Shown one piece after another: positions 44,070 through 52,281 of a stretch of DNA of 64,000 nt. Below the pieces are notes generated by a model, which saw only the letters and a list, made by a program, of their open reading frames with translations, did no database searches and was not told where the DNA came from. Numbering within the stretch: the stretch's first letter is position 1; every line of letters starts with the position of its first letter. Location: assembly GCA_005778405.1 (NCBI GenBank), contig SXOA01000022.1:1-64000 (forward strand), given 5' to 3'. The position numbers and the translations under genes are program-made. This DNA comes from Planctomycetaceae bacterium. GTDB lineage: Bacteria; Planctomycetota; Planctomycetia; Pirellulales; Pirellulaceae.

Positions 44070-47057
44070 TCAGTCCACAAACAGGAACTCATTGAGGTTC
44101 AAGATCACCCGGCAGGCATTGGCCATTCCATGCTGCTCGGCGTAGGCGGTCAGCTCGCGAAGCTCTTCGGCGGTGGGGTCGCGGGTGATGGCGAGGCGGA
44201 AGGCGGCGGTGATTTGATCGGCAGGAGTTTTGCCAGCGGCGGTTGCTCGGGCAGCAAAGTGTTCGCTCATGCGAAGCATGAATTTGTTATTGAGCAGGGC
44301 CAGGGCGGAGAGGGCGTTTTGGGTTTCGTTCCGCTTGTCCACCAGCTGCGAGGGGTCGGCGCAGTCGAGACATTCCATGAAAGGGTCCGGGGCGGAGCGG
44401 ACGATGAAGCGGTAGATGCTGCGGCGGTGGGTTTTCGGGTCGTCGGGATCCATCTTGTCGTATTCGTAGTGTGGCGAGTGCTCCGGCTTCTCGAGGACGA
44501 AATCCCAGTAGCCGGGGCCTCCCATGGTGACGTCGAGTTTGCCGGCCACCGCGAGCGTGGCGTCGCGGAGTGACTCGGCATCGAGCCGGCGGCGATTGGC
44601 CCGCCAAAGGAACTGGTTGCCCGCGTCGATTTTGGCAAAGGCTTCGTTGTGCGCGGAGCTTTGGCGATAGGTGCTGGAAAGCAGAATGAGCCGGTGGAGC
44701 TTTCTCAGAGATTGGCCGTCGTCACGGAATTCCACGGCCAGCCAATCCAGCAGCTCCGGATGTGTCGGCAGTTGGCCCATGCGGCCGAAGTCGCCGGCGG
44801 AATCGACCAGGCCACGGCCGAAGTGATATTGCCAGACGCGATTGACAATCGACCGCCATGTGAGCGGGTTTTTGTCGTGGCTGATCCACTGGGCGAGGGC
44901 GGCGCGGCGGTCCCCTTCTTTGTGATCAGGCGGCAAATCGAAGCGGGGAGGTAGGTTTGGAATGATCGGAATCGTCCCCGGGCCGACGAGCTTATCTGGC
45001 CGCTTGATGTCGCCGCGGAGCAAGATGTGGATTTCCCGCGGCTTGCCGCCGGAAGCGCCAGTGCCGACGAACGTGCCGCTGCCCGTGTGAATGGTGCCGG
45101 CATAGACCTGTTGTTGCGGGGGGAGAGCGGCGAGGGCGTCTTCCAACTCTTTCATCGCCTCCGCCAGCTTGCGGATTTCCAGCTTGAGTTCTTTGTTGAG
45201 AAACCGCTCCAGGATTTCCTTGCGTTTCTCAGTGAGTTTTGCAGTCTCGCCGATCGCTGCGGACTTGATGCCGTAGTAATAGCCGTCCACCAGATTCTTG
45301 CGGCTCCAGCGGACGGGGGCCTCGATGGAATCAAGCGAAGTGACGGGCTTGCCGGCAGCCATGTTCTCGCCGCCAGGGGTAAGAACCATGAATTCTGCAA
45401 TGGCGAAGATGAAGTCGTTCTGTCGCGGGGCGAGTTTTGTGGCCGTAATGCGGACGTAGCGAGCGGCTGTTCCCTTGGGCGCGACGACCTCTTGCGGAAC
45501 AACGCCGGGATTGAGGAAGTCGGCTTGCGTCTGATCCACGAGCGTAACTACATTTGCCGCGAACGTCTCATGTTCGGACGCTTCAATCTTGAACCGGACC
45601 GGAAATCCGAATCCCGCTCCAATCTTGTTGAAGTCATCGTGGCAGCCGACGTAGATCAGCCGCTCGATGGGCGTGCTCTTCCCTAAATCGACCTGCACCC
45701 ATTTCACTGCGTCTTGCCGCGGCTCGATGTTGCTGTGATAGCCGAATTCGGGCTTTTCCCCAACGGGGCCGGCCTTGGAGAGTTCGGCAAGGCGTTTTTC
45801 AACCGAGGCGAGCTCTTCGCCTCCCGCCTCCCGAATCTTAACGTCCTGTTCCTCCTGATCCTGCTTCAAATCCTTGAGACCGCTGGTCAGCTTTCTCCGT
45901 CGATCCGCCACTGCCGGGTCCGCATCGTACGCCTTATCCGCCCGGTCCACCGCGGCGAAGACAGCTTGGAGGCTGTAGTAATCCTCCATCGTGACGGGGT
46001 CGAACTTGTGGTTGTGGCAGCGGGCACACTGGACCGTGGTGCTGCAAAAGGCATTCATCGTCGCCGTCACCATGTCGTCCCGGTCGAGATTGCGGGCCGC
46101 CATGCCGTCGATCTTGGTCTCCGGAACTTCCGCGTGGCCGACGAAATCCCACGGCCCCGCTGCGATGAAGCCGAGGGCCGTGATGCCATCCGCCGAGCCC
46201 GGATAGAGCACGTCCCCCGCGAGCTGCTCCCGCACGAACTGGCCGTAGGACTTGTCCTGATTCAGGGAGCGGATGACGTAGTCGCGGTAGGGCCAGGCGT
46301 TGGGGCGGAGCTTGTCCTTGTCGTAGCCGTGCGTGTCGGCGTAGTGAACTACGTCGAGCCAGTGGCGAGCCCAGCGCTCGCCGTATCTCGGCGACTCCAG
46401 CAGCCGGTCCACCAGTTTTTCGTACGCCCGCGAGTCTTGGTCCTTCAGAAACGCGCTCGTCTCTTCCGGCGACGGCGGCAGGCCGATGACGTCAAAGTAA
46501 AGCCGGCGGAGAAGCGTGAGCTTGTCTGCTTCGGCAGACGGCGCGAGCTGCTTCTCGCGGACTTTGGCCAGGATAAAGGCATCGATGGGATTGCGGACCC
46601 GCTTCTCATCTTCAGCCGCCAGTTTCGGCAGCGGTGGACGAACCAGCGTCTGAAGGGACCACCAGTTAGTGTCGGCGATGGCCCGATCCAGAAGTGCCAG
46701 GTCAGCCGGCCATTTCGCGCCAGCGGCAATCCAGTCGCGGATGAGGGCCACTTCCTCTTTCTTCAGCGGCGGACCCTTCTTGGGCATCTCCGGCTTGTCG
46801 CCACTGATATAGTCCAGCAGCAGACTCCCCGCCGGCTTCCCCGGCTCAATCGCGGCTCCATTCTCGCCCCCGTCCAGAACTTCCTTCTCCGTCTGCAGCG
46901 ACAGCTTCCCCTTTTTCTCCGCCCCGTTATGGCAACTGAGGCATCGCCGCTCAAAAATCGGAGCGATGTCGCGGCGGAAATCGGCATCGGCGGCTCGTAC
47001 CTCTACGGCCGAAACTGCCATGACCAACAAAACGAAATTGAAACGCAAATTGAGCAC
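44070..47057 (-). CDS. DUF1549/DUF1553 protein with planctomycete cytochrome-like and discoidin domains
   Basis: A 995-aa secreted protein with a signal peptide (NFVLLVMAVSAVEVRA). The planctomycete cytochrome-like module has CLSCH at 39–43 and DKPEMPKKGPPL near 87–98. DUF1549 follows (VRNPIDAFILAKVREKQLAP, LRRLYFDVIGLPPSPEE, and CARCHNHKFDPVTMEDYY later). A discoidin/F5-8-like region (about 440–590, including KWVQVDLGKSTPIERLIYVG) is inserted between it and DUF1553 (PLTWRSIVNRVWQYHFGRGL, NAFSTYRQSS-type segments). It pairs with DUF1501 downstream. The discoidin region suggests carbohydrate binding, fitting polysaccharide-degradation roles proposed for these families. The bound ligand is unknown. 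Confidence 0.94.
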   Translation of the reverse strand: MLNLRFNFVLLVMAVSAVEVRAADADFRRDIAPIFERRCLSCHNGAEKKGKLSLQTEKEVLDGGENGAAIEPGKPAGSLLLDYISGDKPEMPKKGPPLKKEEVALIRDWIAAGAKWPADLALLDRAIADTNWWSLQTLVRPPLPKLAAEDEKRVRNPIDAFILAKVREKQLAPSAEADKLTLLRRLYFDVIGLPPSPEETSAFLKDQDSRAYEKLVDRLLESPRYGERWARHWLDVVHYADTHGYDKDKLRPNAWPYRDYVIRSLNQDKSYGQFVREQLAGDVLYPGSADGITALGFIAAGPWDFVGHAEVPETKIDGMAARNLDRDDMVTATMNAFCSTTVQCARCHNHKFDPVTMEDYYSLQAVFAAVDRADKAYDADPAVADRRRKLTSGLKDLKQDQEEQDVKIREAGGEELASVEKRLAELSKAGPVGEKPEFGYHSNIEPRQDAVKWVQVDLGKSTPIERLIYVGCHDDFNKIGAGFGFPVRFKIEASEHETFAANVVTLVDQTQADFLNPGVVPQEVVAPKGTAARYVRITATKLAPRQNDFIFAIAEFMVLTPGGENMAAGKPVTSLDSIEAPVRWSRKNLVDGYYYGIKSAAIGETAKLTEKRKEILERFLNKELKLEIRKLAEAMKELEDALAALPPQQQVYAGTIHTGSGTFVGTGASGGKPREIHILLRGDIKRPDKLVGPGTIPIIPNLPPRFDLPPDHKEGDRRAALAQWISHDKNPLTWRSIVNRVWQYHFGRGLVDSAGDFGRMGQLPTHPELLDWLAVEFRDDGQSLRKLHRLILLSSTYRQSSAHNEAFAKIDAGNQFLWRANRRRLDAESLRDATLAVAGKLDVTMGGPGYWDFVLEKPEHSPHYEYDKMDPDDPKTHRRSIYRFIVRSAPDPFMECLDCADPSQLVDKRNETQNALSALALLNNKFMLRMSEHFAARATAAGKTPADQITAAFRLAITRDPTAEELRELTAYAEQHGMANACRVILNLNEFLFVD

Positions 47058-47065
47058 GTCGTTTC

Positions 47066-47659
47066 CTAAGTGTTGTTTGCCAGAAGCCGCTCTACTTCCT
47101 CCAAAAGCACGGCAACGTCTTTGTTAGAAGAGCCGAGTTCCATCAGTCTGTGTCGTTCCCCTTTCAACGCAACGACGGCCTCCTCGAAACGACCTACGTA
47201 GTTCAAGGCAAAACCGAGAAACGAAGGGTGTCGAATGACGGGAATAATGTCTGATACGGACTGAAAGCGATCGAGGTAAGGAATGGCAACTTTCAAGAGG
47301 GCCGGCCCAACAGTGTTCATGAAGCGTCGTCGCATGTTCTCTTCATTCTTGCAGTTGAACATTGCCTGGGAGCTAATTCCATTTTCGGTAAGGTATGAGA
47401 ACGAGTCTGTCGGCACGCCCATTCCGTTAGGAAATCGCTGGTTGAAGAGTGGGTATATCGCCGGTGAGTGTGGAAAAACAAGGACGTCGTACCAAGCCCC
47501 ACGGAGGCCCATGTCAGGCGTGATGAAATGGAAAACCTCATTACCCACTTTCCGGTAAAAGGTGCACCTTTTAGACCCTTGGGTGGTGAATCCGAGAGGA
47601 ATCAGAACTTCGCCGAACAGTTCCTTAGCAAGTGAATTGAATACCTTTGCCCTCATCAA
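47066..47659 (-). CDS. Hypothetical protein, weakly DUF4304-like
   Basis: A 197-aa soluble protein. The N-terminal half (FGEVLIPLGFTTQGSKRCTF, YRKVGNEVFHF) recalls DUF4304 proteins, but the resemblance is weak. The C-terminal helix ends in DVAVLLEEVERLLANNT. No signal peptide or membrane segment. It ends 8 nt before the DUF1549 gene start, so it may be read in the same operon. Its base composition is visibly lower in G+C than the neighbours, which suggests recent acquisition. The function is unknown. Confidence 0.75.
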   Translation of the reverse strand: MMRAKVFNSLAKELFGEVLIPLGFTTQGSKRCTFYRKVGNEVFHFITPDMGLRGAWYDVLVFPHSPAIYPLFNQRFPNGMGVPTDSFSYLTENGISSQAMFNCKNEENMRRRFMNTVGPALLKVAIPYLDRFQSVSDIIPVIRHPSFLGFALNYVGRFEEAVVALKGERHRLMELGSSNKDVAVLLEEVERLLANNT

Positions 47660-47689
47660 CTGACCCTCTCAATCGCCATTCGAATTTCG

Positions 47690-48934
47690 TCATTTCCCCT
47701 TGGGCTTCACCGCCGCCACCAAAAACGTCGGGCTCATCGACTCGAACCGCAACTGGTCGAACTGGTCGTTGCCGCGGGCGAGGTTAATCATCCAGACCTT
47801 GGCGTCCCCCGCTTTGGCGACGAGAACGCTCCGGACATCGGCCAGATTGTCGATGCTGCCGACGTTGGCCATCAGCCGGCCGCCGGGTCGGAGCTGATCG
47901 AACGCCTGCTCGACGATGTGGCTCACCTGCCGGCCGGTGCCGCCGACGAAGACCGCATCGGGGGCGGGGAGGCCGGACCAGGCTTCGGGCGCTTTGCCGA
48001 GCACAGGAGTGAGGTTCGTCACACCGAAGGCCTCGGCGTTCGACGAAATCAGGTCGTAGTCCGCGGGGTCCATTTCAATGGCGAATACCTTGCCGCCACC
48101 GGCGATCTGTGCGGCCTCAATGGCCACCGAGCCGCTGCCGGCACCGATGTCCCAAACAACGCTGGTTGGGCCGAGGTCCATTTCCGCCAGGGCGATGCAC
48201 CGCACTTCGGCGGGCGTGAGCAGGCCCCGCTTGGGATGGGATTGCAAAAAGGCTTCGTCCGGATTGCCGAACAGCCGCTTTCCCGCCATCGTGCTGGGGC
48301 GGTCGGGAACGTCCGGCTTGCGGACGAGAATCATCACGTTGAGCGGCGAGAATTCCTGAGCGGCGACTTCGCTGAGTTCCCCTTGCGTGACACATTCGTC
48401 GGGGGAGCCGAGGTTCTCGCAGACGTAGGCGGTGAAGTAGTCGATGCGGCGGTCGAGCAGAGCCTTGGCAACCTGGCTCGGCGGAATCGCCTCGGTCGTA
48501 AACAGGCCAACCTTGGCCGCGGTGCGGGCCTTCTCCGCCACGCGGTCGAGCGGCTGGGTGGCGAGATTGGTGAGGTAGGCCTCGTCCCAGCTTTCCTTGA
48601 CACGGGCGAAGGCGAGCTGCATGGAGCTGACGTGGGGCGTCACCTCGAACCGTTCCTTCCCCAGTCGATCGCAGAGGAAGCGAGCAGTGCCGTAGAACAT
48701 CGGGTCACCAGTGGTGAGCAGGACTATCCGCTTTCCCTTCGCGCCTTCGATGCGGCGGATAATCCCCTCCAGGTCGCCGGCCACCTCCACCTTCTCCGCC
48801 GCCGATTTGCCGACAGCCGTCAACGTGGCCTTGGCTCCCAGGATGAGCTCCGCCTGCCCAATGAGTTGCCGCGCCGCCGCGGTGAGCCCTTCGAGGCCGT
48901 CATCTCCGATGCCGATGATTTGGATTTTTTCCAC
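47690..48934 (-). CDS. cobL: Precorrin-6Y C5,15-methyltransferase (CbiE–CbiT fusion)
   Basis: A 414-aa fusion. The N-terminal SAM-dependent tetrapyrrole methylase (CbiE) shows IQIIGIGDDGLEGLT at its start and VVLLTTGDPMFYG-type sequence (IVLLTTGDPMFYGTARFL). The C-terminal CbiT half begins around LTPAEVRCIALAEMDL, with the SAM motif VWDIGAGSGSVAIEAA. The enzyme methylates C5 and C15 and decarboxylates during corrin ring formation. There is no suitable ATG; GTG at 48934 places the start directly before EKIQIIGIG. No other cobalamin gene is in the window. Confidence 0.92.
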   Translation of the reverse strand: MEKIQIIGIGDDGLEGLTAAARQLIGQAELILGAKATLTAVGKSAAEKVEVAGDLEGIIRRIEGAKGKRIVLLTTGDPMFYGTARFLCDRLGKERFEVTPHVSSMQLAFARVKESWDEAYLTNLATQPLDRVAEKARTAAKVGLFTTEAIPPSQVAKALLDRRIDYFTAYVCENLGSPDECVTQGELSEVAAQEFSPLNVMILVRKPDVPDRPSTMAGKRLFGNPDEAFLQSHPKRGLLTPAEVRCIALAEMDLGPTSVVWDIGAGSGSVAIEAAQIAGGGKVFAIEMDPADYDLISSNAEAFGVTNLTPVLGKAPEAWSGLPAPDAVFVGGTGRQVSHIVEQAFDQLRPGGRLMANVGSIDNLADVRSVLVAKAGDAKVWMINLARGNDQFDQLRFESMSPTFLVAAVKPKGK

Positions 48935-49004
48935 TGGGAAACTTGAGTAGAGTGTATGAACGAAATACACGCGTGATTGATGATTGATTCGTGTGGCAAT
49001 CCTA

Positions 49005-49916
49005 TTACCACCCCCGGAATCGTGCCAAATTTGGTTCGAGAAAACTCCGCGCCGACTCGTTAGAAATCTGTGTATTGTCAACGTAGAGCTCTTGAAGATT
49101 CTGCAATGGAGCCAAGTGTTTCATCCCCGCTTCCGTCAGGTTGTTACGGTCGAGGAAAAGCCGTTGCAGACCAGTCAGATTCGCAAGGCTCTTCAGTCCC
49201 TCGTCGGTGATGCGAGTCTTCGACAGCGACAGGAGCCGCAGGCTCTGCATTTGCGAAATATGCACTAGACCAGCATCCGAGATTTTGGTGTTGTCCAAGT
49301 AGAGTTCTTGCAAAGCGGGAAGGTGAGAAATTGTCTCCAGTCCATCGTCAGTGATCTTTGTCCGATCCAGAATCAGAATCTTTAACTTACTGAGCCCTTC
49401 CAAATTCAGAAGTCCCGCATCAGAGATATTCGTGCCGTCGACGCGAAATACTGTCAAATTGCTAAGGCGATTGAGCCCAGCGAGTCCTTGGTCGGTGATC
49501 TCGTTGTCCTTTAGAGAAAGATTTTCCAAATACTGCAGCCTAAGAAGTTTCTGGAGTCCTTGATCGGTCAATCGCGTATGATCCAGTTCCAAAGTATGTA
49601 GCTCGCGAAGCCGCTCAAGATGCAAGTCGTCAGCGGACTCTCCCTTGAATCCTAGCCAAAAACTGACGCCGACCAAACTCTTGTAAGAGTCGTCGCCGAA
49701 AACGGCTGTTGCGCCAGAGGTTGATTGGCGTGTCGTGGTAGCAGGAAGTATGGTGCCACCAAATCTTTCCACCGCCGCAATTGTTTCGTGGGCCTTAACC
49801 GCCTGCTGCCGGTGATAGGCCACCCAAGATGCCAAGCAGCAGAAAATCGTAATCGCCGCCAGCAAAGCCCTCAGGCTGAACTGGTAGGGCCGAAAATGGG
49901 ATCGATTCGCGAGCAT
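49005..49916 (-). CDS. Leucine-rich repeat protein with planctomycete N-terminal helix
   Basis: A 303-aa protein. The N-terminus carries a short cytoplasmic start and a single helix (RPYQFSLRALLAAITIFCC), a pattern common to many planctomycete proteins of unknown function. From about residue 105 about eight LRRs of 23–24 residues follow, each with L-x2-L-x-L and T/N-x-I/L-T/S-D-x-G-L, for example LENLSLKDNEITDQGLAGL and LQELYLDNTKISDAGLVHI. It is a likely periplasmic or surface binding protein anchored to the membrane. Slightly AT-richer than its neighbours. Confidence 0.88.
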   Translation of the reverse strand: MLANRSHFRPYQFSLRALLAAITIFCCLASWVAYHRQQAVKAHETIAAVERFGGTILPATTTRQSTSGATAVFGDDSYKSLVGVSFWLGFKGESADDLHLERLRELHTLELDHTRLTDQGLQKLLRLQYLENLSLKDNEITDQGLAGLNRLSNLTVFRVDGTNISDAGLLNLEGLSKLKILILDRTKITDDGLETISHLPALQELYLDNTKISDAGLVHISQMQSLRLLSLSKTRITDEGLKSLANLTGLQRLFLDRNNLTEAGMKHLAPLQNLQELYVDNTQISNESARSFLEPNLARFRGW

Positions 49917-49965
49917 GGAACCTTACGCGTGCATTTCGCTGCGCTCATGCACCCTACAAGTAAAA

Positions 49966-50065
49966 TGGCGGAAGTGCATGGGAATCGAACCCACCGGCCC
50001 AACGGTTAACGCAAGGCCCTGCAGTTTTGAAGACTGAGGCCGCCACCAGGCGTACAAGCACTTCC
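49966..50065 (-). tRNA. selC: tRNA-Sec (UCA)
   Basis: The minus strand folds as a selenocysteine tRNA. It has an 8-bp acceptor stem GGAAGTGC/GCACTTCC, anticodon loop CTTCAAA with anticodon UCA, a long variable arm of about 20 nt (CAGGGCCTTGCG... to GGGCCGG), and T-loop GGGTTCGATTCCC. The discriminator is G and CCA is encoded. The overall layout closely matches Escherichia coli selC (8-bp acceptor, G73). Length with CCA is 100 nt. It means UGA can be read as selenocysteine in this organism. No selA, selB or selD is in the window. Confidence 0.95.
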
Positions 50066-50074
50066 GTAAGTGCG

Positions 50075-50104
50075 ATTCTACCACCCAGCTCGCGGACTGT
50101 GTAA
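50075..50104 (-). promoter_or_regulatory. Probable promoter of tRNA-Sec gene
   Basis: On the minus strand TTACAC, an 18-nt spacer and TAGAAT lie so that transcription would begin about 3 nt before the mature tRNA. The spacing and position suit a stable-RNA promoter. The -35 hexamer differs from consensus at two positions. Confidence 0.5.
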
Positions 50105-50636
50105 TCCTCGGAGGCCGCTTTGCTTGAGCGCCGATGACGCCCGCGGTAGTTTCCGCGGAGCAGGGAAAAAAACTTGGGAATTCTGTCAGCCGGACGCTTG
50201 ACCGTGCCAACCGCATATGTACACTTACGTATACTATATGGCGGGTGCGCGCGTCATGAAGATTTGAATTGTGAATCCGGGGGGCGGTAAATCACCCAGG
50301 GGGTTTACCAACGGAGTTTGCTACCCGCGGGCGGGAGGGGAGCAGAGAGATGGCGGCTTATAACTTTTTCGAGGAACTTGAGGACGAGCGCATTGTAACC
50401 CAAGACGAGAACATGACTTGCAACGCCATTTTTCGATGCGGGGTGTTTCCCAAACAGCTTATAATCGCTCGGAGTCCGCTTGGAGCAAGATGGAATCAAC
50501 TGGCCCGCGACAGGGTGAATTAAAACCGCGGAGGGTGACTCAACTTGCGTCGATTGGCGCGATCGCAACCTGTTTATAAGTAACAATTTACTAATATTCA
50601 TTTCGTCGTAAGTAGATGAAATACAGGCGTGAAAAC
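50105..50636. other. Intergenic region between tRNA-Sec and the secreted propeller gene
   Basis: About 530 bp without a secure gene. The right end (50560–50630) is clearly AT-rich (TTTATAAG and TAATATTC), suggesting the promoter of the plus-strand gene. A 57-codon plus-strand frame (50350–50523, MAAYNFFEELEDERIVTQD) has a purine-rich GGAGGGGAGC stretch before it and is the only candidate, but it has no recognisable homology. The minus-strand frame at 50305–50685 looks like noise. Confidence 0.5.
50350..50523 (+). CDS. Possible 57-aa small protein
   Basis: An ATG follows a purine-rich GGAGGGGAGCAGAGAG stretch at ribosome-binding distance. The product begins MAAYNFFEELEDERIVTQDE and includes two Cys in CNAIFRCGVF. 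It lies in the gap between tRNA-Sec and the next plus-strand gene. Short, without family match, and overlapped by an equally long minus-strand frame, so it may be chance. Confidence 0.25.
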   Translation: MAAYNFFEELEDERIVTQDENMTCNAIFRCGVFPKQLIIARSPLGARWNQLARDRVN

Positions 50637-51710
50637 ATGAATCAAAACAGTACAAATGGGGGGTGGCAGAGGGCCTTGGAATCAAGCATTACCGCTTTCG
50701 GACTGAGCGGATTGCTTTTGGTCGCTTTCGCGTCTTTTGCTTCCGCAGCTCCCCAGCCTTTGCCAAAGCCACCCGCGGAGCTTTCCAGTTGGCTTCAGCC
50801 GCAGGAGTGGGTGCGGGATGTCGAGGGGCCGATCGTTTCACTGGGGAGGGAAGGGGAGTTCGACGACCGGCATATCTTTGCGCCGACGGTGGCGGAAGAA
50901 GAGGGGCGGTTCTCGCTCTGGTATTCCGGGTCGCGAGGGAAGCCGGGGGAGCGGGTGTTCCGGCTGGGACTGGCGACGAGCGGGGATGGAATGCGGTTTG
51001 AAAAGCGGGATAGTGCTGTGTTTGAATTTGGGGATGGAAAACACTCGGTCCTCACTCCCACGCTGCTGCGGCAGGGGGATGGGACGGTGCTCCGCGAGGA
51101 AGGAAAGCTGCGGATGTGGTTTGCGGCGGCGACGCTGGGGAAGGGAGGGCTGCATACGTTGCACGAAACCCACAGCGAGGACGGAATCCGCTGGAGCGAG
51201 CCGTCGCCGGTGCTGCTGGAAAATGCCTACTGCCCGACGATTCTGAAAACCGAGGCGGGATACCGGATGTGGTACAGCGACGTCAGCCGGCGGCCGTGGG
51301 TCATTCGCCACGCCGAGAGCCCGGACGGCCGCCGCTGGAAAGTGACCGAGCGGCCGGCCCTGCAACTCAGCCAGGAATGGGAGGCGGAGGTACTGGTCTA
51401 TCCCACGGTGATTGGGGCCGATGGGGCCTACCTGATGTGGTACGGCAGCTATGACCGTTCGATCCGCCGGGAGAGGACGGCCATTGGCTTTGCCGCCAGC
51501 ACGGACGGCTCAATCTGGCACAAGCTGGCGGCCAATCCGGTGCTGCGGCCCGACGAGCGGCGGCCCTGGGAGTCCAACTACGTCGGCAGCGGCTGCGTAC
51601 ACCGGCTGGCGGACGGCAGCTTCCGCTATTATTACGCCAGCCGTAAACAGCCGCCGTTTGAGAATCTGTATTTCGCAATCAACACGGCGCGGTGGGAACC
51701 GAAAAAGTAA
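50637..51710 (+). CDS. Secreted five-bladed propeller protein, glycosidase-like
   Basis: A 357-aa protein with a signal peptide (SGLLLVAFASFASAAP). The mature part shows four to five similar blades with W-Y-S-G/D motifs: RFSLWYSGSRG, RMWFAAATL, YRMWYSDVSRRPW, YLMWYGSYDRSIR and FRYYYASRK. This pattern is shared by GH43/GH32/GH130-like five-bladed propellers. Catalytic acids cannot be assigned with certainty. The GTG/ATG alternatives at 50616 and 50637 differ by seven residues. It is followed after 28 nt by a small gene in the same direction. Confidence 0.8.
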   Translation: MNQNSTNGGWQRALESSITAFGLSGLLLVAFASFASAAPQPLPKPPAELSSWLQPQEWVRDVEGPIVSLGREGEFDDRHIFAPTVAEEEGRFSLWYSGSRGKPGERVFRLGLATSGDGMRFEKRDSAVFEFGDGKHSVLTPTLLRQGDGTVLREEGKLRMWFAAATLGKGGLHTLHETHSEDGIRWSEPSPVLLENAYCPTILKTEAGYRMWYSDVSRRPWVIRHAESPDGRRWKVTERPALQLSQEWEAEVLVYPTVIGADGAYLMWYGSYDRSIRRERTAIGFAASTDGSIWHKLAANPVLRPDERRPWESNYVGSGCVHRLADGSFRYYYASRKQPPFENLYFAINTARWEPKK

Positions 51711-51738
51711 CCCGACGCGTAAGCGAGAGATTTCAGCC

Positions 51739-52275
51739 ATGACTCTGCTACTCACTTGTACGCTCCTCTTGGCGCAACCTGCGGATGTTCCGCCGGAGCT
51801 AGCGCAAGAATACTTGCAGTGGCGCGAGGCGGCCAAGACGGCCGAAATCGCAGCCAAGGAAACTGCGATCAAATCGCTCACGGGCGGGAAACTCGTACAG
51901 GCGAATGCCGAGTTGGTGAAATTCAAAGCCATGCCCGCACCGCACCTGAATTTGCCGCTGCCGCCGCAAAAGGGGGAGTTGGGGACGTTTGCAAAAGCGG
52001 ACGACTTGCCCGGCGGCAGGTCGGTCGTCGTGCTGGAAGTGGTGGACAAGGAAAACGCTATCGTGCGGGCGTGGTATCTGGCGTCTAAGAGTGCCGAGCC
52101 GACTTTTGTGGACTTGTGGATTCAGGGAATGGACACCAGCACTCTGGCTGCCGACAAAGCGGCCGAACTGTCCAGCGTGTTCTATGTCGCCGGCAATAAG
52201 CTCATCGACACCACCTGTGGCAAACGGAGCTTTCCGCTGCTCGAAGGCGTGGACATCGAACGATTTCGAAAGTAG
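51739..52275 (+). CDS. Secreted protein of unknown function
   Basis: A 178-aa protein with a short signal peptide (MTLLLTCTLLLAQPA). A helical N-terminal part (LAQEYLQWREAAKTAEIAAKE) is followed by beta-type sequence with KADDLPGGRSVVVLEVVDK and ending in TCGKRSFPLLEGVDIERFRK. I recognise no family. It starts 28 nt after the propeller gene in the same direction and may be co-transcribed. The longer upstream frame overlaps that gene and is rejected. Convergent with the hydrolase fusion at 52282. Confidence 0.75.
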   Translation: MTLLLTCTLLLAQPADVPPELAQEYLQWREAAKTAEIAAKETAIKSLTGGKLVQANAELVKFKAMPAPHLNLPLPPQKGELGTFAKADDLPGGRSVVVLEVVDKENAIVRAWYLASKSAEPTFVDLWIQGMDTSTLAADKAAELSSVFYVAGNKLIDTTCGKRSFPLLEGVDIERFRK

Positions 52276-52281
52276 CGGTCG

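Noticed and set aside
50305-50685. Minus-strand frame in the tRNA-Sec to propeller gap
   Set aside because: No ribosome-binding site, family or signal; it overlaps the propeller gene start.
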